NCBI GenBank assembly: GCA_963169105.1
Contig: OY720632.1
Location: forward strand, 59,553,136 to 59,617,135
DNA from: Ceriagrion tenellum
Taxonomy: Eukaryota; Arthropoda; Insecta; Odonata; Coenagrionidae
Length of the DNA: 64,000 nucleotides
Direction: 5' to 3'
The translations under genes were made by a program, and so were the position numbers. The notes below the pieces were generated by a model, which was not told the origin of the DNA, ran no database searches, and saw only the letters and a list, made by a program, of their open reading frames with translations. Shown here piece by piece: positions 1 through 11,889 of this stretch (within the stretch, counting starts at the first letter, position 1; every line of letters starts with the position of its first letter).

Positions 1-787
1 TCATTCTTTCGGGCATGATACCACTAATTTTAGTAGTATCATGCTTTCGGGTATGTGATAAAATGAATTTCAACTCTCTATCTTTAGTTAAAGTTGTTTT
101 AAAAAGCGAAATAATTAACCGCTGCACAAATCCCAATCCTTAGCATTCCTAATCGGCTCAACTAAGCAATATGAATTCCAACAGCAATGACCGAAATCTG
201 GTTGTCAAGCGAATATGGTATTGTTGAGTTCACAGAAAAATATGTGTTTCTGCAGCTAAAAACGCAATTTTCAGTCAATCACGAAGTGAAAAGGATAATT
301 AATCGAAAGAATTAAAAACTTCATTCTTTCAGACATTTAATAAAAAAATCCCAACTCTCTATCTTGAGCGGAAATAATTCAAAAAAGTAAAAAATGAAAC
401 CACTGCACAAAACCCGATACGTACCGCGAACCACCTAAGGGCCCCTTTTTGGGACTTTTATGGGCCCTGAGATCATTTTAAAGTAGCCTACAACTTTTCT
501 CTTGCCTTGAGCTATTACTCGGAAAAATTTCAGCACAATAGGATTAAAACTGTAGTAATGCACTTACCCGTCGGGCGTTGTTGCGCGAAAAGTATTCGAA
601 AGATTAAGAGGACCTGGGGAGGGGGGGGGTGGCGAAATTTAAAACTTTTTTATACCTAAAACCTTCGAAACCTTCGCAAGAGTGCACTCAACAACTTCTT
701 AAAGTTTCTTGGATGTTTCTTGGATCAACAGTGTAGTAATGCATACAGACAGACATGCATTCGTTTATATATATATATATAGATTGA
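1..787 (+). repeat. Dispersed repeat copy, cut by window start, with TA-rich 3' terminus
   Basis: Two diverged sub-copies lie in tandem here. Both the stretch near 1-150 and the stretch near 320-425 contain a CATTCTTTC start, an AACTCTCTATCTT block and then an ACCRCTGCACAAA block. A related CCACTGCAC block recurs at about 3443. The right end (741-787) reads GCATACAGACAGACATGC, then a short (TA)n run and AGATTG. This closely resembles the conserved 3' ends of abundant arthropod interspersed repeats. A near-perfect hairpin sits at 13-44. No protein-like frame is visible, so the class of transposon is undetermined. The 5' boundary lies outside the window. Confidence 0.55.
13..44. repeat. Short near-perfect hairpin inside the dispersed repeat
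   Basis: Arms 13-25 (GCATGATACCACT) and 32-44 (AGTAGTATCATGC) are complementary with a single mismatch around a 6-base loop. Hairpins of this kind are common near transposon ends. Nothing here identifies a function. Confidence 0.6.
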
Positions 788-2335
788 TGACCAAGCAAAG
801 GAGGACTCTTCGAAGTCAATTTACGAGCGAAAAATCGTGTGGAATTGGAATGGCATTGAATGAAGACAAAATTTTCCTGTAAGGATTATATTTGGATGTG
901 TAACGAACAAAAGTATTCCTGTCGCTCGTCAAATGAAATGGGAGTAGGTAAACGCTTAACATTCTGGCGCACATTTCCAGTTCTCTCAACGACGCGGCTT
1001 TATAAAAAGTATACCCCGGAAGGAATCTTTAATCAAAGTATTTGATGCTTAAGACTTCCATCTGAATGGACACCCCGAGTGGAACTTCACTAAATGGAGA
1101 ACCTAATTCTCCCGATTTTGAAATCCGCGCCGGGGCTTTGCCGCGGGGCGGCAGCGGCTGCCTCAGATCACTTTCCATTTCGGGTGGACCTACATCATCC
1201 TGCGAAGACACTTGCGATGGCTTCCCGTGGCGCCAGCCATTAGAGCTCATTCCATCCCCCACACTCTCTTTCACCCACCCCCTCCCACGAACCCGCCTCC
1301 CCACCCTCTTCCCTTCGTAACCACTGCCTGAGTGGGACGTCATGACACGGTAACCGATTAAGCAGACGGCGGCACGCGATTTACAAAGGAGAGAAGAAAT
1401 GCTTTCAGCCGAGATATTTGCGGTACTAGCATTCATATTGGAACAACGGCACTTGATAATACCACGTAAAAATATTTTATTTTACAATTCAGGGTTTAAC
1501 GCATACTTTCTTCCACTCCTGGGTCTCAAGTGTAATTTCAACGCATAATTCATCGTTATTCGTCATCGGCAAAGATGTTACAATGCAGCTTAGCCAAAGG
1601 TGGTGGGATATCGTAGATCGTTAATTACGTTGCCGTTTAGAAAGATGCCAGATTTGAATCCCAATAAGGATCGAAATTCAAATGAAAGTCAAAGTATTCT
1701 TAGTATATTTTAATAACCCTGAGAAAGAGGTTTAACTAAATTTCAAGTGTTCGACAAAAGTTCTGCTCTGTCGGATCTCTCAATTTGTCTATGAAATAGC
1801 CACAGTGGTGATTTCACACTTTTGTACTAAATTTAGCCAATTTTGATACTAATAAATTAATTCCGGCACACAAAAAAGTGTTTATTTACACATCAGAGAC
1901 AATTTTAAAGTTTTAATAAGCATAGCTGAATGTCATAAAATCTCTCTTTTCTCACTCTTTAAGTTTCCCTCAGACCTTGGTGTTATCGTGTAAATAGTTA
2001 TTATTATTCATTAACCTCCTCAACCAATTTAAGATTAATGAGGTCACCTTTCCTTGACCTCAACGGAAAAGCTCTGCTAATGATGTAAGTTTAAAAAAAA
2101 AGTTGTTCTTTAAGTAGCAGAGCAGATAGCATGTATCTCATCCTCTTTTCAAATACTAATTGAGCGACTCATTAGATGCGTAGTGGTATTAATCTTGCCT
2201 CAATATACCCACTGAATGTTTCCTGGAATACCGCTGTAGCATTTGTCAGCGTGGGCGCTGTATCTCCGTTTGGAAAAGTTACCCTATGACGCATTGATTT
2301 ATTCAAGAAATTAAGATGTTCAATTCAGTTGCTTG
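788..2335. other. No gene recognised; contains a small GC-rich, pyrimidine-tailed patch
   Basis: This is mostly AT-rich unique-looking sequence. Positions 1066-1320 are GC-rich and CpG-containing and end in a C/T-rich run (about 1245-1315). Short frames on both strands overlap there but show no domain, and both orders of frame look equally plausible. I see no RNA gene or transposon signature. Confidence 0.5.
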
Positions 2336-2339
2336 GATT

Positions 2340-2760
2340 TGGAGAGGCCATTCGACGGGGAATAGGACTGGTTTCCGGTGGTCCCCCGCTGGTCCCGGCC
2401 GACTCTATTCAGAATGGCCGTGAGGGATAGAGGCGAGGGCACCGGGGGTGACAACAGGTCCGTCGCACACAATGGAGATGCCTTTTCGGCCCGTGGTGGA
2501 GAAAGTTTCAGCGATTAACGGGGTGGGTGCCCCTCCCTCCTGCGTTCCCCCCTCCCCTCCCATAAACCCCCGCCCCCCGCACCAACGCCGTCCGCCCATC
2601 ACCATCAACACCGCAACAAGAGGCACGTCGTCGCCTCCACGTCCCAAAGACGCCGTCATCATTCTGATCATCACTGCCTTGAGTGGGCACCTCTTCATCT
2701 CACCGCGCCAACACCTTGCTAGTCCTCACTGTCTGCTTGACTCTTGAAACTTCTTCCTAA
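2340..2760. other. GC-rich island, C-rich on + strand
   Basis: A patch of high GC begins abruptly after AT-rich flanks. Its core (2520-2650) is C-rich and pyrimidine-biased on the + strand. Frames of up to about 100 codons are open on both strands at the same place, as expected of biased composition rather than coding sequence. It belongs to the set of strand-asymmetric islands found throughout the window. Confidence 0.5.
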
Positions 2761-3255
2761 GAGCATCAGCTGCCTGAAGCGTTGTTCCTCCTCTCTTCGC
2801 CAGTTTCCACTGGTACGCGCTAAATGAATGTCATAATCTCAGCGGCACAGTGTTGTGAAACACGCACCATGCATGACTTAATGGCTCCGACATTGAAACC
2901 CCTTGTTTTTACATTTTTTAATCTGTGATTTTGCATCATAAGCCTGAGCAACTCCATTGGGTATAATGGATTCAGGTACGAGTGATGCCGCTAGACAAAC
3001 CTATTTGAATGTGCTTTGTGACTTCCTGGATACCTTAAGACGGTTAGAAACCACAGTAATTGAATCTATCTAAAGCTAAAGGGTAAGGTACCTGCACTAT
3101 TGGCAGTAAGTCTATTTTATGTAATTGCATAAAATACTTTTCAAGGTGAATTATAGTAGCCACTATTGCCCAAGGTTCCTTGCTGATGGTTTAAACTACC
3201 TCCGTTGCTCTGGTGCATTGAGTGACAATAATTATACGACTTATCTTTTATATGT

Positions 3256-3740
3256 TACTAGCTGTGCCCGGAATGCGTTGCAATGCCTTATGTAGCCGTT
3301 TCCAAGTAATTAAAATATTCTATTGTTGAAGTAGTGCAAAAATCTAAGATTTTCGAGTATAAAAATCCAATTTTAGGAAAAAGCGGATCGTATACGAAAA
3401 TCGAATGCAAGAATAAAAGAAAAGCAAACAAAGAGACCACTGCACCAAATCTCATCCTGCGTACAAATAAAATACGTACCTTTTAACACAAATTATGTCT
3501 CACCGACATGATTCTGATGCACGCGATATTATGTTTCACCGATACGATTCTGATGCACGTGACTGAGCAACTCGTAAACGATCTGCTTCGTTGATTGCTT
3601 GTCGTTCTTCGCTTGTTTGAGAAGCTCGCGGGCCAACACCCATTTGTTGAAACGACTCGCGCTTCACCAATTGTACAATGGATTTGAAAATTCAGAAACA
3701 TTCGCGGGCGCGAGCACAACAACTAACCAAAGTTTCACCG
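3256..3740 (+). repeat. Fragment related to the 1-787 dispersed repeat
   Basis: The segment begins with TACTAGCTGTGCCCGG followed by AATGCGTTGCAATGCC. This is a head typical of abundant arthropod interspersed repeats. A block at about 3440 (CCACTGCACCAAATCTC) matches the CCACTGCACAAAACCC block at about 400, linking it to the copy at the window start. Downstream, about 3490-3562, a unit of roughly 35 bp ending ATTCTGATGCACG is present twice in tandem. A + frame through 3500-3700 reads protein-like but has several stops and was not identified. Confidence 0.5.
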
Positions 3741-5440
3741 TAATCAGATGAATGATATTGGAACTCATAGAAGACAAACTAACAAAAATTCTTTTTTATA
3801 TACTTATTAGATTTACCTTTGTTACCGGATTAACATCAACGGCCATCCAATTTCACTCAGAGAGAAATTAATTGAAATTATGCTTTTAACATTGTCCACA
3901 ATGGCAAGCGCGAGGTTTGAGTGGAAGTACGTAATTCATTCAGTGTACATAGTACATTCTTGAAGTAGTTTCATTAATTTTAAGTGTTTTCACGAAAAAA
4001 TAATTTTCACAATAATAACCTAAAAAAAGCTAGTTTCATGCATTAAGTACAAGAAATTGCATGCCCCCATAATATTGGCTGGCTCCCTTTTCCTGATTGG
4101 CAGGCATTGTATCACAAGTTCAACCATCAGGCCTCTTTTTGGTTTTATTCATTGGTCCTAAATTAATCGGCCTCCAATGGGATTGTTATTCATCTTTCTG
4201 CCGACCTCACTCCTACGGAAACCGATATATTTTTACACCTCCTCGAACATCGTCCAGCGAAACGTCAGATGGAATCACATTAGGTGGAGTCATTTAATTT
4301 CTTGTGCTACCCGATTGACATGCTGATAATTTAAGAACCAAAGGTATCGATTTCTTTAGAAATAGGTGTGGGTTTCGTTCAGTCATCGCATTATTCTTCG
4401 ACCTTTCGAAAACAATTTGTCTTTGGATATCATGGTGGACAGAAAGAAACTCACATGTCTGGTGTCAACGAAAGAATATACACTGATGTTATGATAGTGA
4501 TATTTTGTGATGTTATCCCCACGCAGCAAACAATGTCACAATAAGTAATAGCAGCACTCACAATCGAATGTGAGTGCCGATTGATTTTTTATTTTACGTT
4601 TATTATATTTACGATTTTAGAGTACCCACTAAAATTTGTCATAACCAAAATAAAGGCCAAATGCAAAGAAATGACACTAAGAAAATCTTTTCTTCGGTCC
4701 AGTAATCCGATCATTTCCAGTCTATGTTGTAATATTTGCAAAGACGTATATCGAAGGATAAATGTATGCATATCATCATCTGGATTTGACGTACATTTTT
4801 CATGTAACGCCGTAGGTGATGCCACACAGTTATATGACCAAAGTCTAGAATGAAAGAGTTTGCTACATTGCTATATCTTTGACATTAGTTTAGCCATTAA
4901 AAAAAATACTAGCCCTTAAAGTTACTCGGAAAAGATCTACCTTTTAATTTGATTTCACGTCAGTAGAAGTAAAACATTGGTTATTGTCGGGTAGAATGTA
5001 ACTTTTTATGGCACATTTATGTCCTGCATAATAACTTCATTGAAATGTAATTCCAGATAATTTTAGTATTATTTCAATAAATCGCAGAAGATCTGTGACA
5101 TCCTCTCATAAAGTGACTTCTGAAGTTTGGAATAAATAGTAATGACTCCTTTTGCAATCTTCATGCTCTAGATTTATAATTTTTCAGGCTTATGAAGGTT
5201 ATTTTTAAGCTTAAAAAATCAATCATTGCAGGAGAGTTGAAGTTTTTATTTCAAACGGAGGCACATTCTTCATGATCATCAATCACACAAATATCACCCG
5301 AGTTGGGACAACGGATCTAATGATTTTGAGAATAAATTAGCTTTTGAAGGAACTTAACTATTGATCAATTAATATGCCAAATATGTGTACCCCAGATGGT
5401 TCTGGATAGAAAACGTGCTAATAAATGTTATGTAGTCCTT
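3741..5440. other. No feature recognised (AT-rich)
   Basis: AT-rich sequence on both strands. Short frames near 4097-4297 and 4581-4853 show no domain and no flanking splice signals that stand out. I see no repeat shared with the rest of the window. Confidence 0.5.
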
Positions 5441-6160
5441 CCCATCGCCCACCATCTAGCTTATACGCTCTGAACCCATCTCATCCAAATCTTTCAGACT
5501 CTTCACACTCCTCCACACCCCTCGCCTCGTACTTGAGCCGCATCATCATCCCGGCCACCCGTCATTATACCTTCGCGTAGCGTCGAGCCCTTTTCTCACC
5601 TCATCACCCGCCGACGCCATTTCAGCACCAGGCCGAAGGCCACGCCACGAGCGTCGGACCCAATTAAAGTGAAGCGCTGCCGATGCGATATATCCTTCCC
5701 TCCCATCCCCAACCCAAACTTCCTCCCTCCCACCCTCCCCCCTACTTCTACTCCCGAAAACTATCAAGTGGGTGTGGGGGGATACAGAGAGAAAGGGGAG
5801 GGCTCTGCCGGGGTGGGGCGTGGGCGGAGACCACGGTCATTTGCAGCGAAGGGAACGGTTTGGCTGGCGGTCGGGAGGTTGGTGCGGGCCCGTAGGTGCG
5901 AGCGGCCGCCGTGTATACCGTCCGCCCGCAATTGTGTCCGAGCAGAAGCGTTTGTTCTGCCTCGTCCCGAAAGGTAGAAGGATTTCGACTCCGAAGGGTT
6001 GGAGGATGATTTGGTGGGGGGATTGGCAGTTCTCTTTCCAAGGAAGGCGAAGGTGAGGAGTGAGCCATTTGGAATGAGATGGATTGCCTTCCTTAATTTA
6101 TAGCTTCGAGTGGAGTTCAATATTTCGCCGTTCGGCCCCGCGTCGGGGTCCTAAGGAGTT
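5440..6160. other. GC-rich island with pyrimidine-to-purine strand switch
   Basis: From 5440 to about 5755 the + strand is pyrimidine-rich (many TCCC/CTCC runs). At about 5765-5775 it switches to purine-rich (GGGTGTGGGGGGATACAGAG) and stays G-rich to about 6060. Several frames of 60-118 codons overlap on both strands and are low-complexity. The island could be a promoter or enhancer, or a structure-prone sequence. Nothing in it identifies a gene. Confidence 0.55.
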
Positions 6161-7080
6161 TCTGATTAGTGCGGCAAACATTACACGCCCGTTTTTATCC
6201 CCTGTGTCCGCGCAAAAATTCAGCGACTGGTTTCAGTAATTTACTTTGATGGCTATGATCTAAGCGTATTTACTCATAGAGATTCCTGTCTTCGTGATTC
6301 CCATTGCCAATCTTCTAGAGTAAAATGCTACAGCTTTTCCGCTGCTGTTAACTGTGGTGATTATAAAGTTCTGTTAATTTTCATATAACTTTCACATAAC
6401 TTTCGATTAGTCGACCGAATGAAATTAGCTCTATACAATGCTTCTTTTGAATCGGAGACAAGAGAGTTTTCTATCAAATTTGAACTTGGTGAAAAACTTG
6501 AAGAGACAAGTGGACTTCGATTTCCCACGGTCGATAAAAGAAAATTGCTATAATATAAAAGAAAATATTTATTTATTTAGCAGCATAGTTCTTGCATTAA
6601 AATATGGTATTTATTTCCAATAGACCACACATTTCTTGCGTGACAATCTCACTCCACATATAAGACATATAGAAGAGAGAGTATCCAGGAGGGTAGTGAT
6701 CACTCCATAAGAATTAAATATATATTTAATGTACTTTTTTCGTCGGTATCAGACGCGGAATTGCATACCAGAAGCAGGATTCTGTTAAGAGCGTATTGCG
6801 AAAGATAATTCTCTCCTAATGGTCATGGTGCCCAACGAGACTGAAACACGTATAGAGATCCAAAAAAGAAAGAGTTGATCAAAAAATAAATTATGAAGAC
6901 CACATATGAACTCAACTTTGTCAAAATTAAATCCAACTGTGAATGGCGGAAATGAGGTCGATTGATTCGATAGGAAATACCACCCATCACTTATTTATTT
7001 AAATTAGGTTTCGTAGCGGGAGAATTGCCGTCACGCAGTCACTTTCCTCTACGAGTAGGTGTCAGTATATTCTTTATTGT
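6161..7080. other. No feature recognised
   Basis: AT-rich sequence with one 61-codon + frame (6438-6623) that is lysine/asparagine-rich and matches nothing I know. A palindromic AAATATATATTT lies near 6716-6730. Confidence 0.5.
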
Positions 7081-7083
7081 GTA

Positions 7084-7346
7084 GAATTAACATTTTCTCC
7101 TAAGCAGGCGAGTTTGATCTCTTGATCGCTCGTGTGTGGGAAGTGAATTTGGCCTTGTAATGTTCGTGTTATAGCCGAGGAATTCTGACGAAACTCGAAT
7201 TGGACAGCCATCGTTGTTACATAATAGGCCAATTAAAATCTTTTCGGAAACAAGTTTGGGAAAAGATTCAAAGCGTCCCATCACTCATTGATTTTCAAAG
7301 AAACGATCCCACAGATGTTTTGTCAGTCTACGTTCCGCGTCGTATT
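7084..7346 (-). pseudogene. Decayed fragment resembling an IS1634-type bacterial transposase
   Basis: On the - strand a frame running from about 7346 down to 7084, interrupted by one TGA at about 7287, contains ILIGLLCNNDGCPIRV and then FLGYNTNIT. The IS1634/IS4 group of bacterial DDE transposases carries a GLLC..(D/E)GCP(V/I).V segment followed within about 10 residues by a GNT-D-type motif. That segment lies between the first and second catalytic aspartates. Upstream, AERRLTKHLWD loosely resembles the family's preceding helix, but the stretch bearing the first catalytic Asp seems deleted. Downstream similarity fades before the next Asp. Catalytic residues are therefore absent and the piece is dead. 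The call rests on about 30 residues. It may be a chance match or an old lateral transfer. Confidence 0.35.
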
Positions 7347-8130
7347 CTGCCGCATCATTTCAATTGTAATCTCTCGCCTGTTTTATTCAAACGCTTATTC
7401 TTTAGTTAGGTGAACAGTTGTCACATTACTGATGCCATGCGTAGCTTCCACATAATCCAATTGGCTGTAACTCAAGCGGATAACATTTCTTTGATGAATG
7501 AACCACGTCATACTAGCTGTTGGATATCGGCATTATGTTATGGATATTTCCATGGTGGCACAACAGTAAAATGAATAAAATGTTCTATTCCTCACACAGA
7601 GACGTTTCCTCCGTTTAATATTAACCATTAGGGCTATCTTTTTATACCATTTTGTTTGTATAATGTGTAAAATACAGTTTGTATTTTTAATCACATGGTG
7701 TTAAATACGAGAAGGGGTGACTCGGAGGAATGAGTGTATATACTTGGTAATTTTCAGTCAAATGCAAATGCCAATATCGCTAAAAATCGCCCATGAGAAG
7801 CAACTTCTCTCTGGGAATGAAATTAAAATGAAAAAGTGGTACCTATGTGTCCTATTATTTGAGTTGTTGCCCAATTATTGCATTTATTAAAGTCATAACT
7901 CGTTAATTTCTCCGGAAAAAATGTTCGTTAAAATTAAATATTCTTCAAATAATTGGCATACTATGTTCCTTAATTTTATCTTATAATAACTAAGGTATTT
8001 ACTTCATTAGTGGAGGCAGTATTTTTTAAACTATTAGCTGGAATTATCGCTGTTTTGACTCACACACTCAGTGTAACTTCCTCAATTGCGCGGATTAGAG
8101 GCCTGGAACCTGCAGCCACGATTGTCTCTA
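7347..8130. other. No feature recognised
   Basis: AT-rich sequence between the transposase-like fragment and the 208-bp tandem duplication. No extension of the IS-like homology or terminal inverted repeats could be seen here. Confidence 0.5.
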
Positions 8131-8134
8131 ACCA

Positions 8135-8546
8135 GATAACTCTCTAGCTAGCCTTGGCGATTAATTGTCATACGATATGAACTATTCTGCGGCAATTTTT
8201 CGAATATTCGCAAATCAAATCGCATTCGAAAAGCAGTTCTTTGGCTATCCCTGAACTTTTAAGCCTCGGCGCGGGCGGAGTGGAGTCGGGCGTATTGAAC
8301 CAAAAAGAAAACTGTGAGCCGAAGTCTTCGGACCCTCGGATAACTCTCTAGCTAGCCAATCTTGGCGATTAATTGTCATACGATATGAACTATTCTGCGG
8401 CAATTTTTCGAATATTCGCAAATCAAATCGCATTCGAAAAGCAGTTCTTTGGCTATCCCTGAACTTTTAAGCCTCGGCGCGGGCGGAGTGGAGTCGGGCG
8501 TCTTGAACCAAAAAGAAAACTGTGAGCCGAAGTCTTCGGACCCTTG
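8135..8546. repeat. Near-perfect 208-bp tandem duplication
   Basis: Copy 1 (8135-8338) and copy 2 (8339-8546) are adjacent and in direct orientation. By eye they differ only by a 4-base indel (GCTAGCCTTGG versus GCTAGCCAATCTTGG) and one substitution (GGGCGTATTG versus GGGCGTCTTG), plus changes at the very end. The unit contains a GC-rich half (CCTCGGCGCGGGCGGAG) and a CGAAGTCTTCGG palindrome. The high identity means either a recent duplication or an assembly artefact joining two haplotypes. Confidence 0.9.
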
Positions 8547-8689
8547 TAGTAAGTGAAGGACACCCTAACGACCTTGGTGTTATTTCCCGCAGCCGAGTGA
8601 CATCAAATGAAACAGCGCTCCGAGCCGAGTGTATCCATTCAATGGGATCGAGTAGTAGACGCTGAAAGATATGCCGAAGGATGGATGGA

Positions 8690-9035
8690 AGTGTTAGATA
8701 AAAGGCAGCATGTCGAGGAAAACTTCGCTTGATGGGGAAGTGTGAGAGGGGGTGAGGGGAGGGTTGTGGAAGGGCGGGGGGAAGAGATTATGTCGGGGAG
8801 GCGGGGCTGGAGGGGATGGAATAGCGAGGGTGGGGGCAGCCGGGCGAATAAAGGCGCACCCAATAGAAGAGGAGATTAAAGGGGCACGAGGGGGGGGAGG
8901 TAGGGGGAATCGACCAGGATCTCCTGACGCATCCCACCTACCCACCTGGATTACTTCGTTAATACCATGCTTTCCCCCCTCACCCGCATGCCCGAGAAAA
9001 TAATTTCAACCAACACCGCCCCTTCACCCTGAAAC
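8690..9035. other. GC-rich island with purine-to-pyrimidine strand switch
   Basis: The + strand is G/A-rich from about 8735 to 8920 and then switches to C-rich (8925-9030). Overlapping frames on both strands are Pro- or Gly/Arg-rich low-complexity and are not taken as genes. This is the mirror arrangement of the island at 5440-6160. Confidence 0.5.
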
Positions 9036-10607
9036 AATTAACTGCGCAACTCTCGGATTACTGACTTGAAAAAAATAACCAAAAGCGTTCCGTGGAGGAA
9101 ATTTAAGTAATTATGGCTGTGTGAAGAAGAGAAAGTCGTGCAAGCATCAAAAGCGTATTATAATCGACCAAATGCTCCGATTAACTAGGGAGCAGAAAAT
9201 ACGGATAAGACAGAAAATAGATGGGAAACCAAATAACGATCCTTTTCTCTATATCAACATGTTGGCCACGCAATAATTTATCACAATCAAAGACATAAAG
9301 GGAATGTGAGAATGATGTGGGAAGTAGAAGTTGACAGGAAGATTTGAGGTTTGTAAAAGAAAACAATAATATCTCAGGGTATGTATTCTGTATTAGATTC
9401 CTGTCATTAAGTTCAACTTAGTAAACAGCAGATTAATTGTACTCAGATACACACATTATGTTTTAAATTGCGATATGGTTGGCTTAAGAATTTAAGAAAG
9501 AATATGTATTCCGTAATTCCAGAGTGATAAGGCTATGTCATACGGGTAATTTGTCAGCATATTAAGAAAAATTCTGACAATGTCAGTATTTATTAAACTT
9601 AGCGTTGCTATTCGACAATGAGTGTATTTTATAAGGAAATACGCGGTCGATATTGCTTGAGTTCCACTAAAGTACTGCACCTATTGAAACTGTACCACAG
9701 GTTCCACTGACCAGCACATCATCAGATGCATATGTCTCTGACATTTACTTTGTGTAACTAATTAACTCAACAGTTTCCACCACGTGTTTTCATCAATATT
9801 CGAAACTTTTTCCAGATGAACAGTGGGACTATACATTTGTAGAAGCCACTTTTTGAACCCCTTGTGGTAACTCTACAAAATGTGACAGATTCCTCAATTT
9901 ACCAGGAATTTAAGAACAAAACATACACTACTTGATTATCAGAAATACTTACCCAAACATTAAGAAATCTATGATAGTTACACAGCGTACTTATGTCTCG
10001 TCAATATTTTGCGCGACTCCTCATCCCCGGCAACTTTCAGAGCGTCTTATTATTGATTTGTAGGGGTAGTAGCTTAGAAATGTTGATGGGAATTTGAGGA
10101 AATGAAGAAACAGCTATCAAATTTATGATGAGATAGACGAGGAAGATTAGTCCTGCTGTACACGACCAAATTTCGTCCTTCCTACCTTTCATATGAATCT
10201 CCCTGGCGATATTTTGATCCCTTATTACATTACGCTGGTGAAGGCACTTCTGCTTTATTTTTCATTTGGGCGTAGATGGGCAATTAATACTGATCTTTAA
10301 GCGCCGACTTCGGGTTGTGAGAAAACATTTCGGATGATCTAATCAAGAAATGTTATTTTGGTGGAAATGGAGATTTTGCCCAAGTTCCACATGCCATTCG
10401 TTGTGATTCTCTTGGGGGCAGAATTAGGATCCACTTCGCCCCAATACGTGTTCCCCCATAGAAGGTCGATGTAGTTAAGGGAACCCTTCAAAAGCTCCGA
10501 CCATATAGGAGCCCATGTGTTCCAGGGATTTACCTCGAAAGAATTTATTCGAACACTGGGAGAAAACAAAGTCCTTTTGATCTCATTCCAGGTAATTCAA
10601 TTATTCT
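9036..10607. other. No gene recognised; one short motif shared with 11.6 kb
   Basis: AT-rich sequence. At 9725-9755 the string GTCTCTGACATTTACTTT with its TCAGATG lead-in recurs at 11620-11647, suggesting fragments of one more dispersed repeat. A tryptophan-rich - frame at 10339-10569 is open but unrecognised and may be chance. Confidence 0.45.
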
Positions 10608-10850
10608 AGTTCCTGGAGGCAGTGCGTTGTAAATCGGGCGCCTGTAGTCAAACGGGAGAATCTTGGGTTCAAGTCCTGTTTAAACATTCTAAATAACCCC
10701 ACCTTAATTCCTCTTAGTATGATTTTCATGAAAGAGGCCCAGGCAAGGAAATGGTGGCTCCCTTACTCCGGATTTTCTCGTGCCTGAAGGCTTTTGGTCT
10801 GACCTCACCTATCAATTATGACCTTTTCAATACCTTTTTCAATAGCCTTG
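10608..10850 (+). mobile_element. tRNA-derived SINE (family 1)
   Basis: The head reads GGAGGCAGTGCGTTGTAAAT, then CGGGCGCCTG and AAACGGGAGAATCTTGG. It then runs into a good RNA polymerase III B box, GGGTTCAAGTCCTG (10665-10678). This order is that of tRNA-like SINE heads. The A box (around 10617-10632) is degenerate. The body (10690-10850) contains AAGAGGCCCAGGC and CTGAAGGC blocks and has no coding capacity. The cloverleaf is not intact, so it is not a functional tRNA. The 3' boundary is approximate. It is a different family from the SINE at 18.9 kb, because the bodies do not match. Confidence 0.6.
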
Positions 10851-11104
10851 GGGGCTACTCAGTCAGAGATTGATGGTCGTGATTCGAGGAAAAGCCGTGA
10901 AAAAGAAAACTAACTCATGAAGGAGGTAAATTGATTTGACGAAATCTCCCCCTTCGCGGTAACAAGATTAAAATGAGACACTCATGATTCAATAACACCA
11001 CGTTTCTTGAAGAGAGGGCGACATATACTTTTTTTTCGACGATCCGCTAGATTTGTGTCGATAGTTTCTTACGGCTGTATCGTATACCGTATAGCGTGCG
11101 TTTG

Positions 11105-11545
11105 AAGAGATCGATGAGGGGTTGGCGGGAGGGACGCGTGGGTGGAGGGCGCATCGGGGGTGGGGGGTAGAGGGGGGGGGAGGGTTAGCGACGGCGAGAG
11201 GGGGAGTGGGTCGCACGGGGAAAGGGGCGGGGAGGAGGAGGAGGAGAGGGTTGGACCATGTCAAGATTGAACAGGATCCCGCCCCCTCCCCCAATCCCAT
11301 CCCCCCGGCAACCCACCCTCACTTTCACTTTCGCTTTCGAAGGGCGATACCCTTCGGCCGTCCTCTTCCGCCCACTCCCGCCCCAGAGCACGGCTCCGCA
11401 TACTCTCGCCCCTCGCACGACACCTTGAGAACTCCTTCACGACACCCTTGTTGCCGATTTTTCCGACGCCTCGAAAGAAAAAATGGTTCTCTCACTCTCT
11501 CTCTCTTCCTCTGTCCTCTCTCCCTTTTCTTCGCTCTCCGATAGA
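11105..11545. other. GC-rich island, purine-to-pyrimidine switch, ending in a CT cluster
   Basis: The + strand is G-rich to about 11260 and then C-rich. It ends in a CT-repeat cluster at about 11489-11535. CTCTC/GAGAG clusters are binding sites of GAGA-factor-type proteins in insects, so the island may be regulatory. The 140-codon + frame and the - frames over it are low-complexity and overlap one another, which argues against coding. Confidence 0.5.
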
Positions 11546-11720
11546 CCGCTTGAGTTGTTGTACATTAAGATGGCTGGCGGTATTTTTGTTGATGAACAAA
11601 TTTGAGAAATACTCTCAGATGAATATAGGTCTCTGACATTTACTTTCAGAGACACACATGTATCTGACAAGAACTCGTCCCGTTTGCGGCTATCCCAACT
11701 ATCCCAACACTAAGATGGTT

Positions 11721-11852
11721 AAAAAAAACTCCCACATAATAGAAATCAGTGCGCTAAAACAGTCATCGAGAGACTCGTCTACATTGGTCTAAACATCTTA
11801 TCAAGTTATCACAATATCGCCGTATTTACACACAAGGTCCTTGGGACATTCG
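11721..11852 (+). repeat. Direct repeat, copy 1
   Basis: About 130 bp matching 12514-12643. Shared blocks include AGAAATCAGTGCGC, ACAGTCATCG, ATCAAGTTATCACAATATC and CGTATTTACA. Copies lie in direct orientation with centres about 790 bp apart, on either side of an antisense LINE remnant. They may be two copies of a short interspersed repeat or one element split by the insertion. Confidence 0.75.
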
Positions 11853-11889
11853 AAAGTGTAGTTATTAATGATATTTGTTCTTCCGTTTC

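Noticed and set aside
10620..10690. Functional tRNA gene
   Set aside because: B box is good but the A box is degenerate and no closed cloverleaf can be drawn.
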